Below are positions 49,301-61,800 of a DNA stretch of 64,000 nucleotides, piece by piece; within the stretch, counting starts at the first letter, position 1; every line of letters begins with the position of its first letter. The stretch comes from Dillenia suffruticosa (Eukaryota; Streptophyta; Magnoliopsida; Dilleniales; Dilleniaceae). The position numbers and the translations under genes are program-made. The notes beneath the pieces were generated by a model. The model worked only from the letters and a program-made list of their open reading frames with translations. It did no database searches and was not told the origin of the DNA. Location: assembly GCA_033439265.1 (NCBI GenBank), contig JAVTVX010000010.1, positions 2,418,001 to 2,482,000 on the forward strand, in the 5' to 3' direction.

Positions 49301-51115
49301 TGTGCATGTCCAAACTACCATCAGACAATATTCTCTCATCTTATCCACAATTGAATTCACTCCCAATTTAGTATGTATATCTTTATTTCTAATCCTAATT
49401 TTTCTAGTTTTACCATAGATCTATCTGAGTATCTTCATTTTAGCTACAGCCATTTTACGCTCTTATTGCTGTTTAATAGCCCAACACTTAGCTTTATACA
49501 ATAATATCATTCTTATTGTGGTTCTATAAAACCTCACCTTCAACTGTAATGATATCATGTGATCATAAAGAATTTCAAATACACTTCTCTATTTCATCTG
49601 GCCTGCTACACTCCCATCTATGTTGTTAGTGCTTAAACTTACTCATCCCTATTGGACACCTATTGGCAAAAATTATATGATTAGACTTAGATGTTCCATT
49701 TTTATCACCTATTGGCAGGGTTGAATATAGGATATAGCCATTGTTGTGCTCTCCATAGGACAACCAATTCTTTCCACAATAAGATTGTGTACTTATCCCT
49801 TTAGACCTTGGCTGGGGGTGCCTTTCAAGGTTATTCTTCCTTGCACAATGGCTCAATCGCGATTTCAAATTAATCTTTTCCGCAGCTTATACTCCATGGA
49901 TTCTTCTTCTTCAATAAAATTCTCTTCCTTCTCTAGAATATTTTCCAGAATCAGGACTTTTGCTCTATACTTACAAATTTTTATTCTTACAGGGTTTTAG
50001 ATGCAGAAAGTATATCATTAGAATTATAGGTCTAACTTGATACAAATGCTCATTTGAATTACTTGAAATTGTTGCCAGTGATAGAAGTCCAAGTTTCAAG
50101 TTATGCAACCTTCCCCATTGCCACCGAAATCTATAGGACTAATTGCAGAGAACGACAGAAAATTCTTGACAGTTAATTGACGTAGTCAGTTTTTTTTCTT
50201 TATTAGAAAGTGCATTATATAAATAATATAATAACCAGCAAAAAGCCAAACTTTGCAAATGAACAATGTATTGCTTTAAACACAAACTAACAAGCAACAA
50301 AACAAGAAAGTGAGCAACAGATTCGCACCTTTATGTAGTATTTAAATGTTCCACTTGTTCCTTTAAGTGTCCGCACTGTTCCATCCAGTGGGTTGTGCAA
50401 TCCCGGATATTTCGGACCAAATGATAGATCATGAATGACGTGGCTTACATTGACATGCATAGGTCCTTCAAAAATCTATAAAGATGAAAAAGGAAGAGGA
50501 ATGAACACAACACATTCAAATCAAGAAAATGAAGTGAAGGTTCCAGGTGAATTTTGAGAAAAATCAAGCAAGCAGGCACTAGACAATCTACAAAGCAAAG
50601 TACCATAAACCTAATTAACAAATGCACCACAATATTCATGTTCAAAGTACCACTAAAATTGTATCATCTACTCTATGTTACCGTAATTTCCCACTTATGC
50701 TGCCAACATTACAACAGGCACAGGTAGCGAATGTTGAATATTGTACAAAACTTTTACTAAATCTGCCATAACAAGAGTGACTAGATATTTTACTTTAGCA
50801 CATGAAAACCATGCCATCTCCAGATCCTAGTTTGTCAACATGTGTGCTTCTTGCTGAGTATTGAAATAAGCACTTTTTAAGAGGGCGCAACCAATATCTG
50901 CATCTCATCTAAAAAAAGCACTTTCCACAAAATTCAACGTAACATAAAGCTAGTAAGCCTGAGCCACAACAGGATCCGTGCCTTCAGCCACAAGAAGGGA
51001 GACTTTGAACCCTAACCATCTGGCAGACCAAAAGTTCAAATCTCCCTTCACCCTCCATACCTATCTGCCATCCAAGAGAGAGAGACCAGAGACCAGAGAC
51101 CAGAGACCAGAGAGA

Positions 51116-51152
<37 letters not shown>

Positions 51153-54100
51153 AGCTAAATCTCAACAGTTATGATTAAATGCTACAACTTAGAAATTCCA
51201 TTGATTTTCAGCCAAACAATATATAATTTTTACAATGGATTTATCTTTTTTTTTTTGGAAAAAAGAATTACCATAACACCCGAGCCGTAGACTGATGGGA
51301 TGAGCAACAACAGAAATGGGAAGGCTGATTTCATGGATCGGTGGTGACAGCCCTTTGCCTGGTCACATTTTGTTATGGTGGGGAGCAAAATTTTTTATTT
51401 TTTCATTGCATTGAAACAACTCAATCTATATAAATCAAAGTTGGTTCATTAAATCAAAAGAGGGGTGATACAGGGCAGTCATGCAGCCATAAAAGCCACG
51501 ATAACACTGTAATGGCCATGACACCAGATTAACACCGCGCAAAGCAGCTGCAACAATCCATGATAAAAAATAACTATTAAATAACGCTCATTACACCTAG
51601 TATCTTTACATGCATTTACAACCATGATCATATCTGCAACCATGGTCACAACTGCAGGCACAACCGCAATTTTTATAAGTTGATTGGTTAAACAGCATGT
51701 CTAGGCTCTGCTGTTCCTCATATGCATACTTATGTTAAATGGCATGATGAGGAAACTTTGTGTGGTTCTTTACTTTTATGTTTCAGAATTTCAGAGTGGC
51801 AAAAGAGTAATGGCAATGGCTCGTCCTCAATTTGCCAATGTCAGTACCATGGATAGCTTACACGAGGTAAGTCTTTCTCTACTATGACATAATAAAAGTA
51901 TTGAAGGTCAATCATGTGATTAAACCAACTATAAAAGAGCAAAGAAAATGGATTCCACCTCACAAACTGAAACTCTTTCTCTATTTTCGGTATGATAAAT
52001 GTATTAAAGGTCAACTAAAGAAAGAGTGAGAAAGTCACATAAACCAAAACCACAGGTTCCACATAGGAACTACGCAGCCTTCAAAGCGCTGAAGGCAGAG
52101 CTTGGACCAGCTTTACAAGGGGGACTGTCCGATGCACACTGAACCAAGGCAAGTATACATGGCCTAAATTTGCCGACTCAAAGTAAATAGATAACTACAC
52201 ATGGTAGCTTTCCAATCTTACATTTCTTATTGTAATATTTTTTCATTTAACAAATTTTACCCGACTTTTTTTTCCTGGAAATACCTTGCATCATCTACAT
52301 TTTCAACAAAACTTCTAGCATTTTACCGCTTCAAATCGGCATCCTTCCAGCTCTATCCTAATGAGTATATCAATACAAGAAAGTCTACATCCTGGATAAA
52401 AAGAACAGCTAAGGCATATCAAGACTTTGTGACAACAACTATAAATGAATAATTACCATCTGAGCAACAAATATGTTCAAAGCATGAACTGATATATGGA
52501 AATTCCCAGCAACCCTTTGCACATCTAGTGACCCATAAACCTGTACAGAGATTAAAAAAAATTAGTCAGCAGCAAGTTAATACAAATAAGAACCTGAGGT
52601 CAAAAATGATAATGATAATGATACAACACAATTACCCGGCATCCTTCTCCATTAGCCAATGCTTGCTTTGCTTTCTTCACCAGGTTTTCAGCCTCTTGAT
52701 CAAAACCATGCAAATGAATCTTCTGGGTTGAATCCTCTGCATGATCTTTCTCATCATCTGCTAAATCATTCCCATGAGAGAATGTGAATTACACACTAGT
52801 TAGATTATAACCATACATCAACATAAATGGAAATCGAGTAACAAAAGGTAAAATGAAAAAAAAAATGAATAATAGAGCGAAGAAAATCTAATGAGAATTG
52901 CATGTCAACTTGCTAGTCCAACCAACTATACAGACACCTGAAGCCTGAAAGCATAAGGAAGCAAAGAAAACTACCTTCTCCAAACAGGAAGATATACTCC
53001 TAATTTATAACTATCTTGGTATTCCCTACCATCCAAATACCCCAAAAGGATGCAGCTATAACGCTCTTCCACTATACATTGCAGCTTTCCTACACCAAAT
53101 GTTTCCAAATACGCAACTTTGTACCTCATTCTCATCATAAAATCCAGTTTTTTTGGCTCCAAACACCCTCCTCCTTTAAAGAATCTCCTTGAAGTCATTC
53201 CTCAGAGCGGTTTGGACATTTTTTTTACATTCTAAATTTCAAAAGGAGTAGGACAAGTCTTCACATAATAAAACTCCAAGGGAATGTAAGAATAGTCAAA
53301 AGCATTAGAACTTCCTAGACAGTAATGGGAAAAATGCTTAATCACTCATAAGAGGTAAGAAACCAATCAGTATGAGTGGCAACACTTTAACCTCTTAACA
53401 AGTCTACAGAGCATTCAATAAAGGAATATCCTGCCAACTGAAACGCATAATAAATCATCGATCCCAGAAACTGCCATCAAACTAGTCCCACCCCTTTCAT
53501 GGGAAGGAAATGGAATCATAATCCCCGCCAAGGCAACATCACACCCATGAGGAGAACAAAGATGATTGACAAGAACAACCCCCGGACCCCAGGAAAAAAT
53601 ATAAAAGCTATATATAAAGACTAGAAACAAAGCTAAACCATCAAATCTTTAACCCTAACCCTAGCTAGATAATCCTCGGCTCAAAAAGTGCATCAAATAT
53701 CAAAGATGATAATCCTCCAGGATATGTTTCTTCCAATATTTAGAGGTTTCAGGAGAAAGAAAGATGCCTGTCTTCTTTGGAGATGTGCGTCGGAGGCTAT
53801 TCCTTGGTGCATTTGGAGAGAGTATAGCAGCAGAATTTTCGGAAAACAGCTCATTGACTCATCTCTCCTTTGGGTAAAATTGTTCTTTTTACTTCTTTTT
53901 GTGGGCTCAAGCCTCAAGAATTTCTAAAAATTATATTTAGAAGAGTTGAGAAGGGATTGAAGACCTATTAGTCATTAATGTTTTTGTGTTTGAGCTTGTT
54001 TTTTCCTTCTCTAAGGACTTCTCATTCTTGGAGTTCTGTACAATCATCTTTCCATCTAATATAATTTTTTTTTCTATCAACATGCGTGTGTGTGTGTGTG

Positions 54101-57100
54101 TAAGTATATATCAAAGATGATATTCATTGCCCTAAAAAGGAAAAGAAATCTTTTAACCAAAAAAAGTATAATGAGAAAAGAAAGACAATCCCAGTCCTTA
54201 AATCATGACTCCAATGTGCTTCTAATAAGCCTCATGTCCATAGATTCAAACTTGATTAAGGAAAATATCAGGGGAATTTCCAAACTTATCTCCAAGTTCT
54301 TGTTATATAGTAGGGGTGGACAGACATATGACAGACCGACCAGCATTAAAATAAACCTGCCAAAAATATCTGGCACTAGTTGTGCCACTAATCAATATAG
54401 CATGAGTTTCTCCACACATCAGCCTCATCATTAACCCCAATTTTTAGGGTTTCGTTCAGGTTCAACAATTTTTGTCTAATTCGGTATCAAATCTCCCTGA
54501 TTGTTGTTATTTTCCAGAAATACAACAATCTTCCCCGTTGAAATCTCCAACCAACCTTCATCCCCCCTCATCAACAGTACATGGTTGTAAGTATAAATTC
54601 TGGACTTTTACTAAAAAATAGAAATACATAAGTTTTGATTTTGTTGAAGCCATGTTCTTCCTTCCGTATTCTTTTGATCTCGTTGGATAACAGATGAATT
54701 ATTAGTGAACCCTAGAGGACAGTTTTGCCACTTTAATTGACCGGTTCAGGTACTGATATCACAAAACCAAGTATGTTGACTCCGCACTTCTTTTAGTGAA
54801 AAAACTGGCTGAACTAATTTCTACCCCTATTTTAAAGTATCACTAATTTTCCAACTCATACCCCTTACGATGTACAAATCTTGGCCATTCTTATCATCCT
54901 TGTTCATTTTAGGTTAACTGCACGAGGATACAAGCTGCTGCCACACATTCACCCTCTTCTTTTCCCTTTGATAAACTCAAGGAACTGCAATTCTCACCTC
55001 TAGACCATTAAGACTAACCAATGCCCAACCTAGTCCATCAAGAGACTTATCAGGAATTCTCACCATCCCTCTCATTCCCAATCAATGGCATAATCTGATG
55101 CCCTATGATCAAGTTCCCTATTGCAATGAACTCACTACCATATTTCCTACAACTGGAGATGGAAGACTGAAATTTGCCTGTTTGTGAGTCCCCCACACAA
55201 TCAACTAAAAGAATTTTCAAGGTCATTGAGGATATAGGCCATGGTAACATACTCAGCCATCTTCCTTTCCCTTGTTAAACTTTCGGAGGAACTGAAACTC
55301 TCACCTCTTGACCGTTAAGACTAACCAACTTTCAACCTTGTCTGTTTAGAAACACTAAAGAATCTTGCCCTCCCAGTCCATTGAGAATTAATGGAATAAT
55401 CTAATCCCAATGAACCAAGATTCCTCTGAACTTGCTAATGAACTCAAGACCTGTATTTTCATCCACAAGTGTGGGAACAATCCTACAACTTGTTCGGATA
55501 TCACTCATACAAGCACCTAAAAGAATTTTCAAGTTAGAAATGCTGTGACCTAAATTAATCAAGTAAATCAAATATATCATTAAGGGGTTAAAAACCTAAG
55601 AAAATCAAAATGAAATTGGGTACCTGTGCCAGGCTTTCAGGAGCTCTAAATTGATTAAATGATTCATATCAGCTTCAGAAGGGCCACCAGATTTCCTCCC
55701 TGTTCTAAATCACATTCTCATTCAACATTCAACATTTGGGTGACAATAATGGAGGAATTTATCAATCTCACCCTTGCCAGGTCAGAGTCTACATAGCATC
55801 TAAACGCATCCATGAAAGAGTTGCAACTCCTCTAAGAGCAGTCCCTATTCTGATTACTATCTTATTGTGTTAAACTTCAAGATTCTACTCCCTTGATATT
55901 GTTATCATTTGGCATTTAACTAGGGAACACCCCCAATTCCTAAGCATGAACACCTCCAAATTCCCAAACTTAGGAAATTCCAAGCAGTTTGGACATTTTC
56001 ATATGCAATTCATTAACTATCACATTGTAAAACCTACAGCATACCACCGCTGCTTAGCGACTGTATAAGCGATGTTTGTTACATCAATCAAAAATCTGTC
56101 TGCTGTTGATTTCTTCCCATTACCATCCATGCTTGATTTGTCACAGCAGCTTCAGAGTATAGCCCACTACCAACTTTTGGTTTCAAATGGCACGTCATAA
56201 GTTGATCATGATAAAGGACTACCAATGGCAACGGCAGTTCCCAGCGAGTTCAATCACGTGGAAAGACTACTCAAAAGCCACATCTTCAAACAGGTTCATC
56301 AGTGGCTTTTGGGTAAAGAAAAAGATCCAGAATTCAGTTTCACTTTGCTTGCTTCCTTTTGGGTGAAAGTCAGTCCATACTTTTGGACCCAGATCTGCTT
56401 TTCGTACTCTAAAGCATGAAAATTGCATAGTACTTTTCATCAAAAAAGGTTTCTTTCTACTATTCAAATGCAAAAAAAAAAAAAAGCTGCAATTTCGGCC
56501 ACCGCCAAAAGCTGTGCTTGCTACATCCACTCCTGAAAGAGGCCCAAACTCTTTGGATGCTTTGGCAATGGTAATGCCCCTGAGTTTCTCCAAAGCATCT
56601 CCATTAAATTTTCATGTTTAATTGCAGAATCCTTATAAATGGTTACAAAGCAGAGACCCAACCAATAACTCCTACCCCTACCTTTACAATTTGGCAACAA
56701 GACAAGTTGTTTCACAAGTCAGATTTAAATGCCTCAGACTCAATCACCAGTTGATTGAACAATTTGTAATAAATAGTGATTGCAAATCGTCCACTATCAA
56801 TCTGTTGTCCAGATCTAAGAACACTTTGTGGTGTTCCCAGAGCAAATATTGGAGTTGCAGTTTGTAAACATTTCAAGCAATTTATGAGAAACAATGACAT
56901 TTACGAAGAATCACATTTGTATGTGTATGGAAAGTATGTGTGTACAGGTATTTGCACTCAGGATCTCAATAATTAACGCCAGGTACCTAGAGGATCAAAA
57001 TGTGACAAAGTAATACTGTATATGCCAACATATTGAAAAGGAATTCCTTTTGACTTAAAATCACAATTCACAGAACCACAAGATTAACACTGCAAGGTTC

Positions 57101-60100
57101 ATCTGCTTGCTTTAAATATATAAAGAACATTTAAAGCATATATACAGTTAGACATTTAGAGATACAAAGCAGAATATGGGTTCCCTGGGCTCAAAGTAGC
57201 ACAATGTAAAAATATGCAAACACATTATCTAAAAATCTATTCGATCATGGTAATAGAGCAATATGGTAAGAACCATGTTGCGTTTAAATAGAAGAAGGTG
57301 CACCATAACTCTTACCATGCTTATGAGCTGCATGTCCCTTTTCCACCAGGTCAGTCAAATATTCAGTGCCAATGATATAGCCATCCTTATTTAGACGAAG
57401 CTGCAGACATCAACTTCCAGTCAACAAGATTTATATTTTAAGCATGTCTGGGAGGGGGGAATTTGACTTGTCCACGGAGAAAGTAGCAGATATGCAATAT
57501 GCCCTTGTACACTTGAACTTAACAACACTATTTAGGCCATAAGAAAAGCCATTAAATTTCACAACACAATTCTTCTACCTTTTCTTTTGATACATGGAAC
57601 ATGTATTGTAGCAAATGATGTACTGTAGCAAACACTGGAATGGATATAAGAAGGATTTTATTTAACTAAGGATAATGTTACACATCACCAGAAAAATGCA
57701 CAAAATTCTCGCACTTGCTTTTTATTTTAAAAAAAAATATCCTTGTTTGATCAACAAACATGACAACTATGTAAACTTTGAGGCAGGATAATACTGATCA
57801 AACCCAGATGGTAGAAGACTACAAATATCCACTTAAATATGACTTCAGACATCATGTTTTATTAAACTATGAATAGTTGATTGCTAGCCTTGTGCTCTGC
57901 TAGTAACGTCCTCCAAAGTGTCAGGAGAGCATCTACAGTACCTTCCATATGTTTGTATCAAGGTCCACTTCATGCTTTCCTGACATGTCAATAGCATCCA
58001 CACTTAGAACTGCAAGGAATTGACAACAACCAATATTTAGCACCAAAATACTAAAGAAGGAACAGAGTGAATTCAAAAATTCGTGAAAATCATGATTCTC
58101 ACAGCAATGCTTAGAGAAGTAAAGATCATATGCTGACCATCGCAAGGTAAAGAAGGGAAAGTCATGTTAATGTGGATAGGAAGAGTTTCTCCACGTTTCA
58201 AGTCTACAGACATCTGCAACAGTGTCACAAGGGCAATTAGAGGATTTCCACCAAAGTCAAGCAAAATGTAAGAAAGCACTATGGATAAAAGATATAAATT
58301 CTACAGATCAATTCTGAACATCAATTACCAAACGAAAAACCAAAATTGTTTTGAATAAAAGAAGAAATTGGGGAGGAGGGCAGAGAGAGAGAGAGAGAGA
58401 GAGAGAGTTGCAAGGAGAAAAGGTATCTTCCCAAGGACTAATTATCCAAGGAAACCTAACAATATATACAAGAAATTTGCATAATCATAAGCATACCTGA
58501 TGGACTGTATATGTTGTTAAATAATATCCCAGCTCGTGCACGAACAACATTGCCATTATGATGAGACCAATGATAGAAACTGGTAATATCCAGGGAAAAG
58601 AAAAAGTAGTGTGAAAATATAACACATGTAGGTGAAAGTAAAAGAATAATAAGCAATCTAAAAGGGAGCTAGTATAATTGAATCAATCCCCAAAAGTTGA
58701 AAACAACAATCATGAAAAATCAACTTCCAAAACTACAATCACTTTCGGAAAATCAAACTAAAAGACCGAGAAATCCTCCATTTCAAAGTCTGACTGAAAA
58801 CCTATTGAGCTTTCTGTCCTTGACACACACTCAGGAAGAACTATGAAAAGTATATTTGGAAACATGACATTAGATAGATACACTTAGAAACATTTTTGCC
58901 TCTAACAATTTGCCAAAAATTTTTTATGGGCTATTCACCTTGGATGACATGAAACGGGGAGATGTCCTATCCATTTCCTAGACAAATGCATAGTAAGAAG
59001 AAACAACTGAAAGACAATGTTATAGCGTCAAGTTTTATTATTGATCAACTTGGGATAAGGTGGAGTCCAATGAATCAATACTCTCACTTCCAATTTGGGT
59101 TGTTCAAACAAGTGTCCCACTCAAGCATCAGATAAAAATAAGTGGAAATAAGCTTTTCACCTTACCTCAATTACTATAATGGTTTTCCACCTTACTCTTT
59201 TATAAGCATCAAGTGAAGTGCAAAAACTGAACACTTCTCTCAAAAGCATTGCAAAATTTTAATAGGGAATGGGCTTTCTATTAATCAACGATGACTGCAT
59301 TACATTGTCCCCATAAAAAAAGTTCAAATTTGCAATGAAGTATAAAAAGAGGCAAAATAAAAGAATTAAACTCAATCACGTTACTTGACATCATACTCAC
59401 TGGAACAGCTTGGTCTACAATACATGAACCTGGGGTAAAGCTGCCATATGCCCAATACATGATTTTTGCGCCTGCATTTATTTAGTTTGCTGGTTGGTTC
59501 ATGGGGTCACTTGAATTTGATCTATAGTTCCTCATTTCCTATTTATAATTCTTGTCCATATTACTAGGAGCTGTAAACCTAGGAATCCTCATTCTCTAAA
59601 GTATCAAGTTTTGGGTGAAATATCCATAACATGATTCTAATCATGGTCTTAAGTATCGAAAAAGAAATTTCAAATGGGCCCCAACCCAAAAAATAAAAAT
59701 AAAAAAAGAAACAAAAAAGAAAGCATGAAAGTGTAATTACTAATCAAAGAAGAACTTGTTCTCAATTATATGACCTCAAATACAGTTAAGACCGGAATTT
59801 AACCACAGAAAAGTGGGAAAAAAAGAGTATGCTGATCAATTATTCATTTCTGGGTTACTCCTTGAAATTTACATAAGCTTATGGTAAGTAAACAACAAAA
59901 ACTTGAGGATGGACACTCAGGTTTAACTAGAGGCGCATAGTCAGACTTATCTTTCCTTGTTTGCAACCTCAAAACTGACATTAATCTATAAGCTTCGTAA
60001 GATCTTACTGTTTAGACCTTCCAAATCATATAAATTTCTGGTTGCCAACCTAAGCAAACATAAAGGACCATAATACAGAGACTTCTCATTATCAAGACTT

Positions 60101-61379
60101 TGGATTTAGAATATAAGAAAGTTCATAGATATTTATTTATTAGCTGACAAACTTCAACTTCTTGATACCAGTGTGAAGCTTGAGCAATCACCATAAGAAA
60201 ACTTTTACGTGGCTGAAAAGCCTCTTCTCTAGTTTCATTGATCTATTTTTCACACATCACATTATAATCTTCTTGTAGTTGTGATATTGATATGGACAAT
60301 TCTGTAGATCTCTCTTTTTGTTTGGTTTGCAAGGGTGTACCCCGGTGATGCCTATTGCATAATGTTTCAACTTTTTTCTATCAATTATCATATGCTGAGC
60401 TGGTCGAAAACCCAATTAACCTAAAAAAAGAACAATTTCAACCAAAAGACAATTCCCTTGGTCTGTCCATTCCAAGAATATCATTAATGATATTGACAGT
60501 GTCCTAAGGGACCCCTTAATCAAAAAATTTCCTAGGGAAACCAACCTAATGCTGCCCTTGTCCAAACAACTAAAGGGGCTATTGTCATGAGAAAGAGAAC
60601 AAGCTACCAAGAAGCAACCTTTCACATTCTCAACTTATTCAACTAAGCTTGGCAAGCTTTCGCACTCTGAACCAAAATTACCTAGATCCCGGTTTGCTAC
60701 GGTATGCTGTATGGATTGAGGGAAGCAGTATGGTGCCTTGCCTAGCATGCCATATGTGGGGGGTAGGCTTTCTTGGATGCTTAAACTGCTGCCAGATAGC
60801 AGTTTCATTCATTCAATTCCTACACACATTTCTTGTATGTGTTTATAATTAGACCTTTGTAAGCTAAAATTTAACAAATATTTGAACAACTAAAGAAAGA
60901 AACCAGATAGTAAATATCATAGTTCTTTTGATTAAAACATTCCTTGATATGGTCCCACTGAAATTATTCTGAGCATATAACACGAATCAATAACCAGTGG
61001 TTCACATGCAAAAACATTCTCACTGTTAAAACAAAGACAAGTTGAAGGTTTAAAAGCAGGGAAAACTAATGGACAAACATGCTTGCAAAAGCTTCGTAGT
61101 CACCAATAACATATTTTGCACGTAATTCAAAGCAGACAAACATTTAACTCGAGATCCCCCTTCAAATGTAAAATTCTAACCTCGGTTTCGGTGATAGCAA
61201 AATGCTACTTGGGGGCTGCACTAAACTAAGCAAAGATCAAGGAACAAAGCAACATAAAAATGAGGAAATCAAACAAAGAATGCATACATACCGAGTGCCC
61301 CAGATTTAGTTTTCTGCAATAAGTGCTCTTCAGCACGTGGAAAGGCATCTATGCTTTTTAGAGCTTGTTTTAGACCCAT
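46384..61379 (-). CDS. ERGIC3/Erv46-like ER-Golgi vesicle protein (11 exons, 351 aa)
   Basis: Erv46/ERGIC-family proteins cycle between ER and Golgi in COPII and COPI vesicles and act as cargo receptors. Minus-strand coding exons: 61292-61379, 58497-58579, 58138-58213, 57942-58009, 57316-57400, 52636-52757, 52457-52540, 50329-50475, 47019-47127, 46768-46887 and 46384-46457. All junctions are GT-AG and the frame stays open (1056 bases). The start MGLKQALKSIDAFPRAEEHL is the family N-terminus. Membrane segment 1 is near residues 30-51 (SIIGLIIMAMLFVHELGYYL). The lumenal domain includes RGETLPIHINMTFPSLPCD, DMSGKHEVDLDTNIWK, NVSHVIHDLSFGPKYPG and TGTFKYYIK-like sequence. Membrane segment 2 is near FITRLCAVLGGTFALTGMLD, and the tail is LVEALKKAQSPSMYR. 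Length matches plant homologues. Introns hold the duplicated block, a nested mini-gene and an L1 fragment; the coding sequence appears intact. Confidence 0.93.
49100..49690 (-). mobile_element. RTE-type LINE 3' fragment in copy B
   Basis: Counterpart of 41030-41640, better preserved. It includes CATTTTACGCTCTTATTGCT and the AATAATAATAG remnant of the trinucleotide tail near 49112-49124. It is non-coding in the ERGIC3-like intron. Confidence 0.6.
51060..51152. repeat. GA/ACCAGAG repeat in copy B
   Basis: Four tandem GACCAGA-type heptamer units (51086-51112) run into (GA)n (to about 51151). Copy A has only a short GA run at 42572-42600, so this part expanded after, or contracted since, the duplication. 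Confidence 0.8.
51810..52142 (+). CDS. nested two-exon mini-gene, 47 aa, unrecognised
   Basis: On the plus strand, opposite to the host gene and inside its intron, exon 51810-51866 (MAMARPQFANVSTMDSLHE) is followed by a strong donor GAG|GTAAGTC. Exon 52056-52142 opens at ACCACAG|GTT (VPHRNYAAFKALKAELGPAL) and ends with TGA. Joined it is 47 codons with normal codon use. The frame is also open upstream of the ATG for seven codons from a possible acceptor TTTCAG near 51786, so this may be the last two exons of a longer gene. I do not recognise the family. Copy A has the first exon (from 43269, with changes) but its second exon is replaced by sulfotransferase sequence. Expression is unproven. Confidence 0.45.
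53688..54090 (+). mobile_element. L1-type LINE 3' fragment in an ERGIC3-like intron
   Basis: The frame 53688-53927 carries the plant L1 ORF2 C-terminal signature LLWRCASEAIPWCIWREYSS followed by RIFGKQ. A T-rich 3'UTR (to about 54070) follows and ends at a (TG)n run at 54084-54100. It is strongly 5'-truncated and antisense to the host gene. Confidence 0.7.
54950..55545. repeat. diverged two-copy tandem repeat, about 307 bp unit
   Basis: GGAACTGCAATTCTCACCTC (54981) and GGAACTGAAACTCTCACCTC (55288) mark equivalent points of two units. Other matches in order are GA.CTTAAGACTAACCAA-like, AATGGCATAATCTGAT/AATGGAATAATCTAAT and CACCTAAAAGAATTTTCAAG-like. On the minus strand both units encode LVSLNG.EVR in one frame, but with stops, so they may be remnants of a repeated coding sequence. 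The family is not recognised. Confidence 0.6.
58380..58407. repeat. (GA)n microsatellite in ERGIC3-like intron
   Basis: A pure GA run in the first coding intron, about 90 bases from the 58497-58579 exon. Confidence 0.85.
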
Positions 61380-61800
61380 CCTTTCCTCTCCTCCCCCACC
61401 TCCCCAAACAAAAGCAACAGACTTTGCCTCAAACACACCTCTGACAACAACAAATTTAAAAACATCAGATTTCTCCAAAATCGTCATTAACATTTCTACA
61501 TTCAATTGGAACCGAACTTTAGGGTTACAGCACAAAAATTAAATCTAAATTTCTTCTGCAAAAATCTAACCGTAGAGTTTGATTATACTCATATTAGGGT
61601 AATTGATTGACTTCTTATTTTGTTATAAATCAGATTGAAAAGAAAGGATTGAAGATTGAAGGAGAATAACAAGATAAAAAGAGTCGAACCTGGTTGTTTC
61701 CGATTAGGGTTTTGATATGGAGTTCTTGGGAGCGACGAGGAAAGAGAAAGAAATTGCTCTCTCTCTCTCTCTCGACGTTTCGGTTCGATGGAAGAAACGA
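61380..61800 (-). promoter_or_regulatory. ERGIC3-like 5'UTR with a probable leader intron
   Basis: Upstream of ATG 61379 the minus strand runs to 61555, where TTTTTGCAG| is a good acceptor. A donor CAACCAG|GTTCGA lies at 61690/61689, so an intron 61556-61689 in the 5'UTR is likely. The leader exon beyond it has AAAACCCTAATC and a (GA)n stretch (about 61758-61774), common near plant transcription starts. Confidence 0.55.

Larger units (their letters stand above)
48535..52058 (+). repeat. segmental duplication, copy B (parent, within ERGIC3-like introns)
   Basis: Direct-orientation partner of 40490-43518. It spans parts of two introns and the whole exon 50329-50475. Because this copy keeps the working exon in its native gene, it is the likely parent. 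The left end shares GAACCCC..GACAC..GAAAGATTTTC with 40494 onward. Confidence 0.9.

Noticed and set aside
53648-53665. Interstitial telomere repeat (AACCCTAACCCTA)
   Set aside because: Only about two units; short telo-box-like motifs are common in plant DNA and this one is inside an intron.
60416-60852. Pair of ORFs in the first coding intron of the ERGIC3-like gene
   Set aside because: No recognisable motif on either strand; treated as intron sequence.
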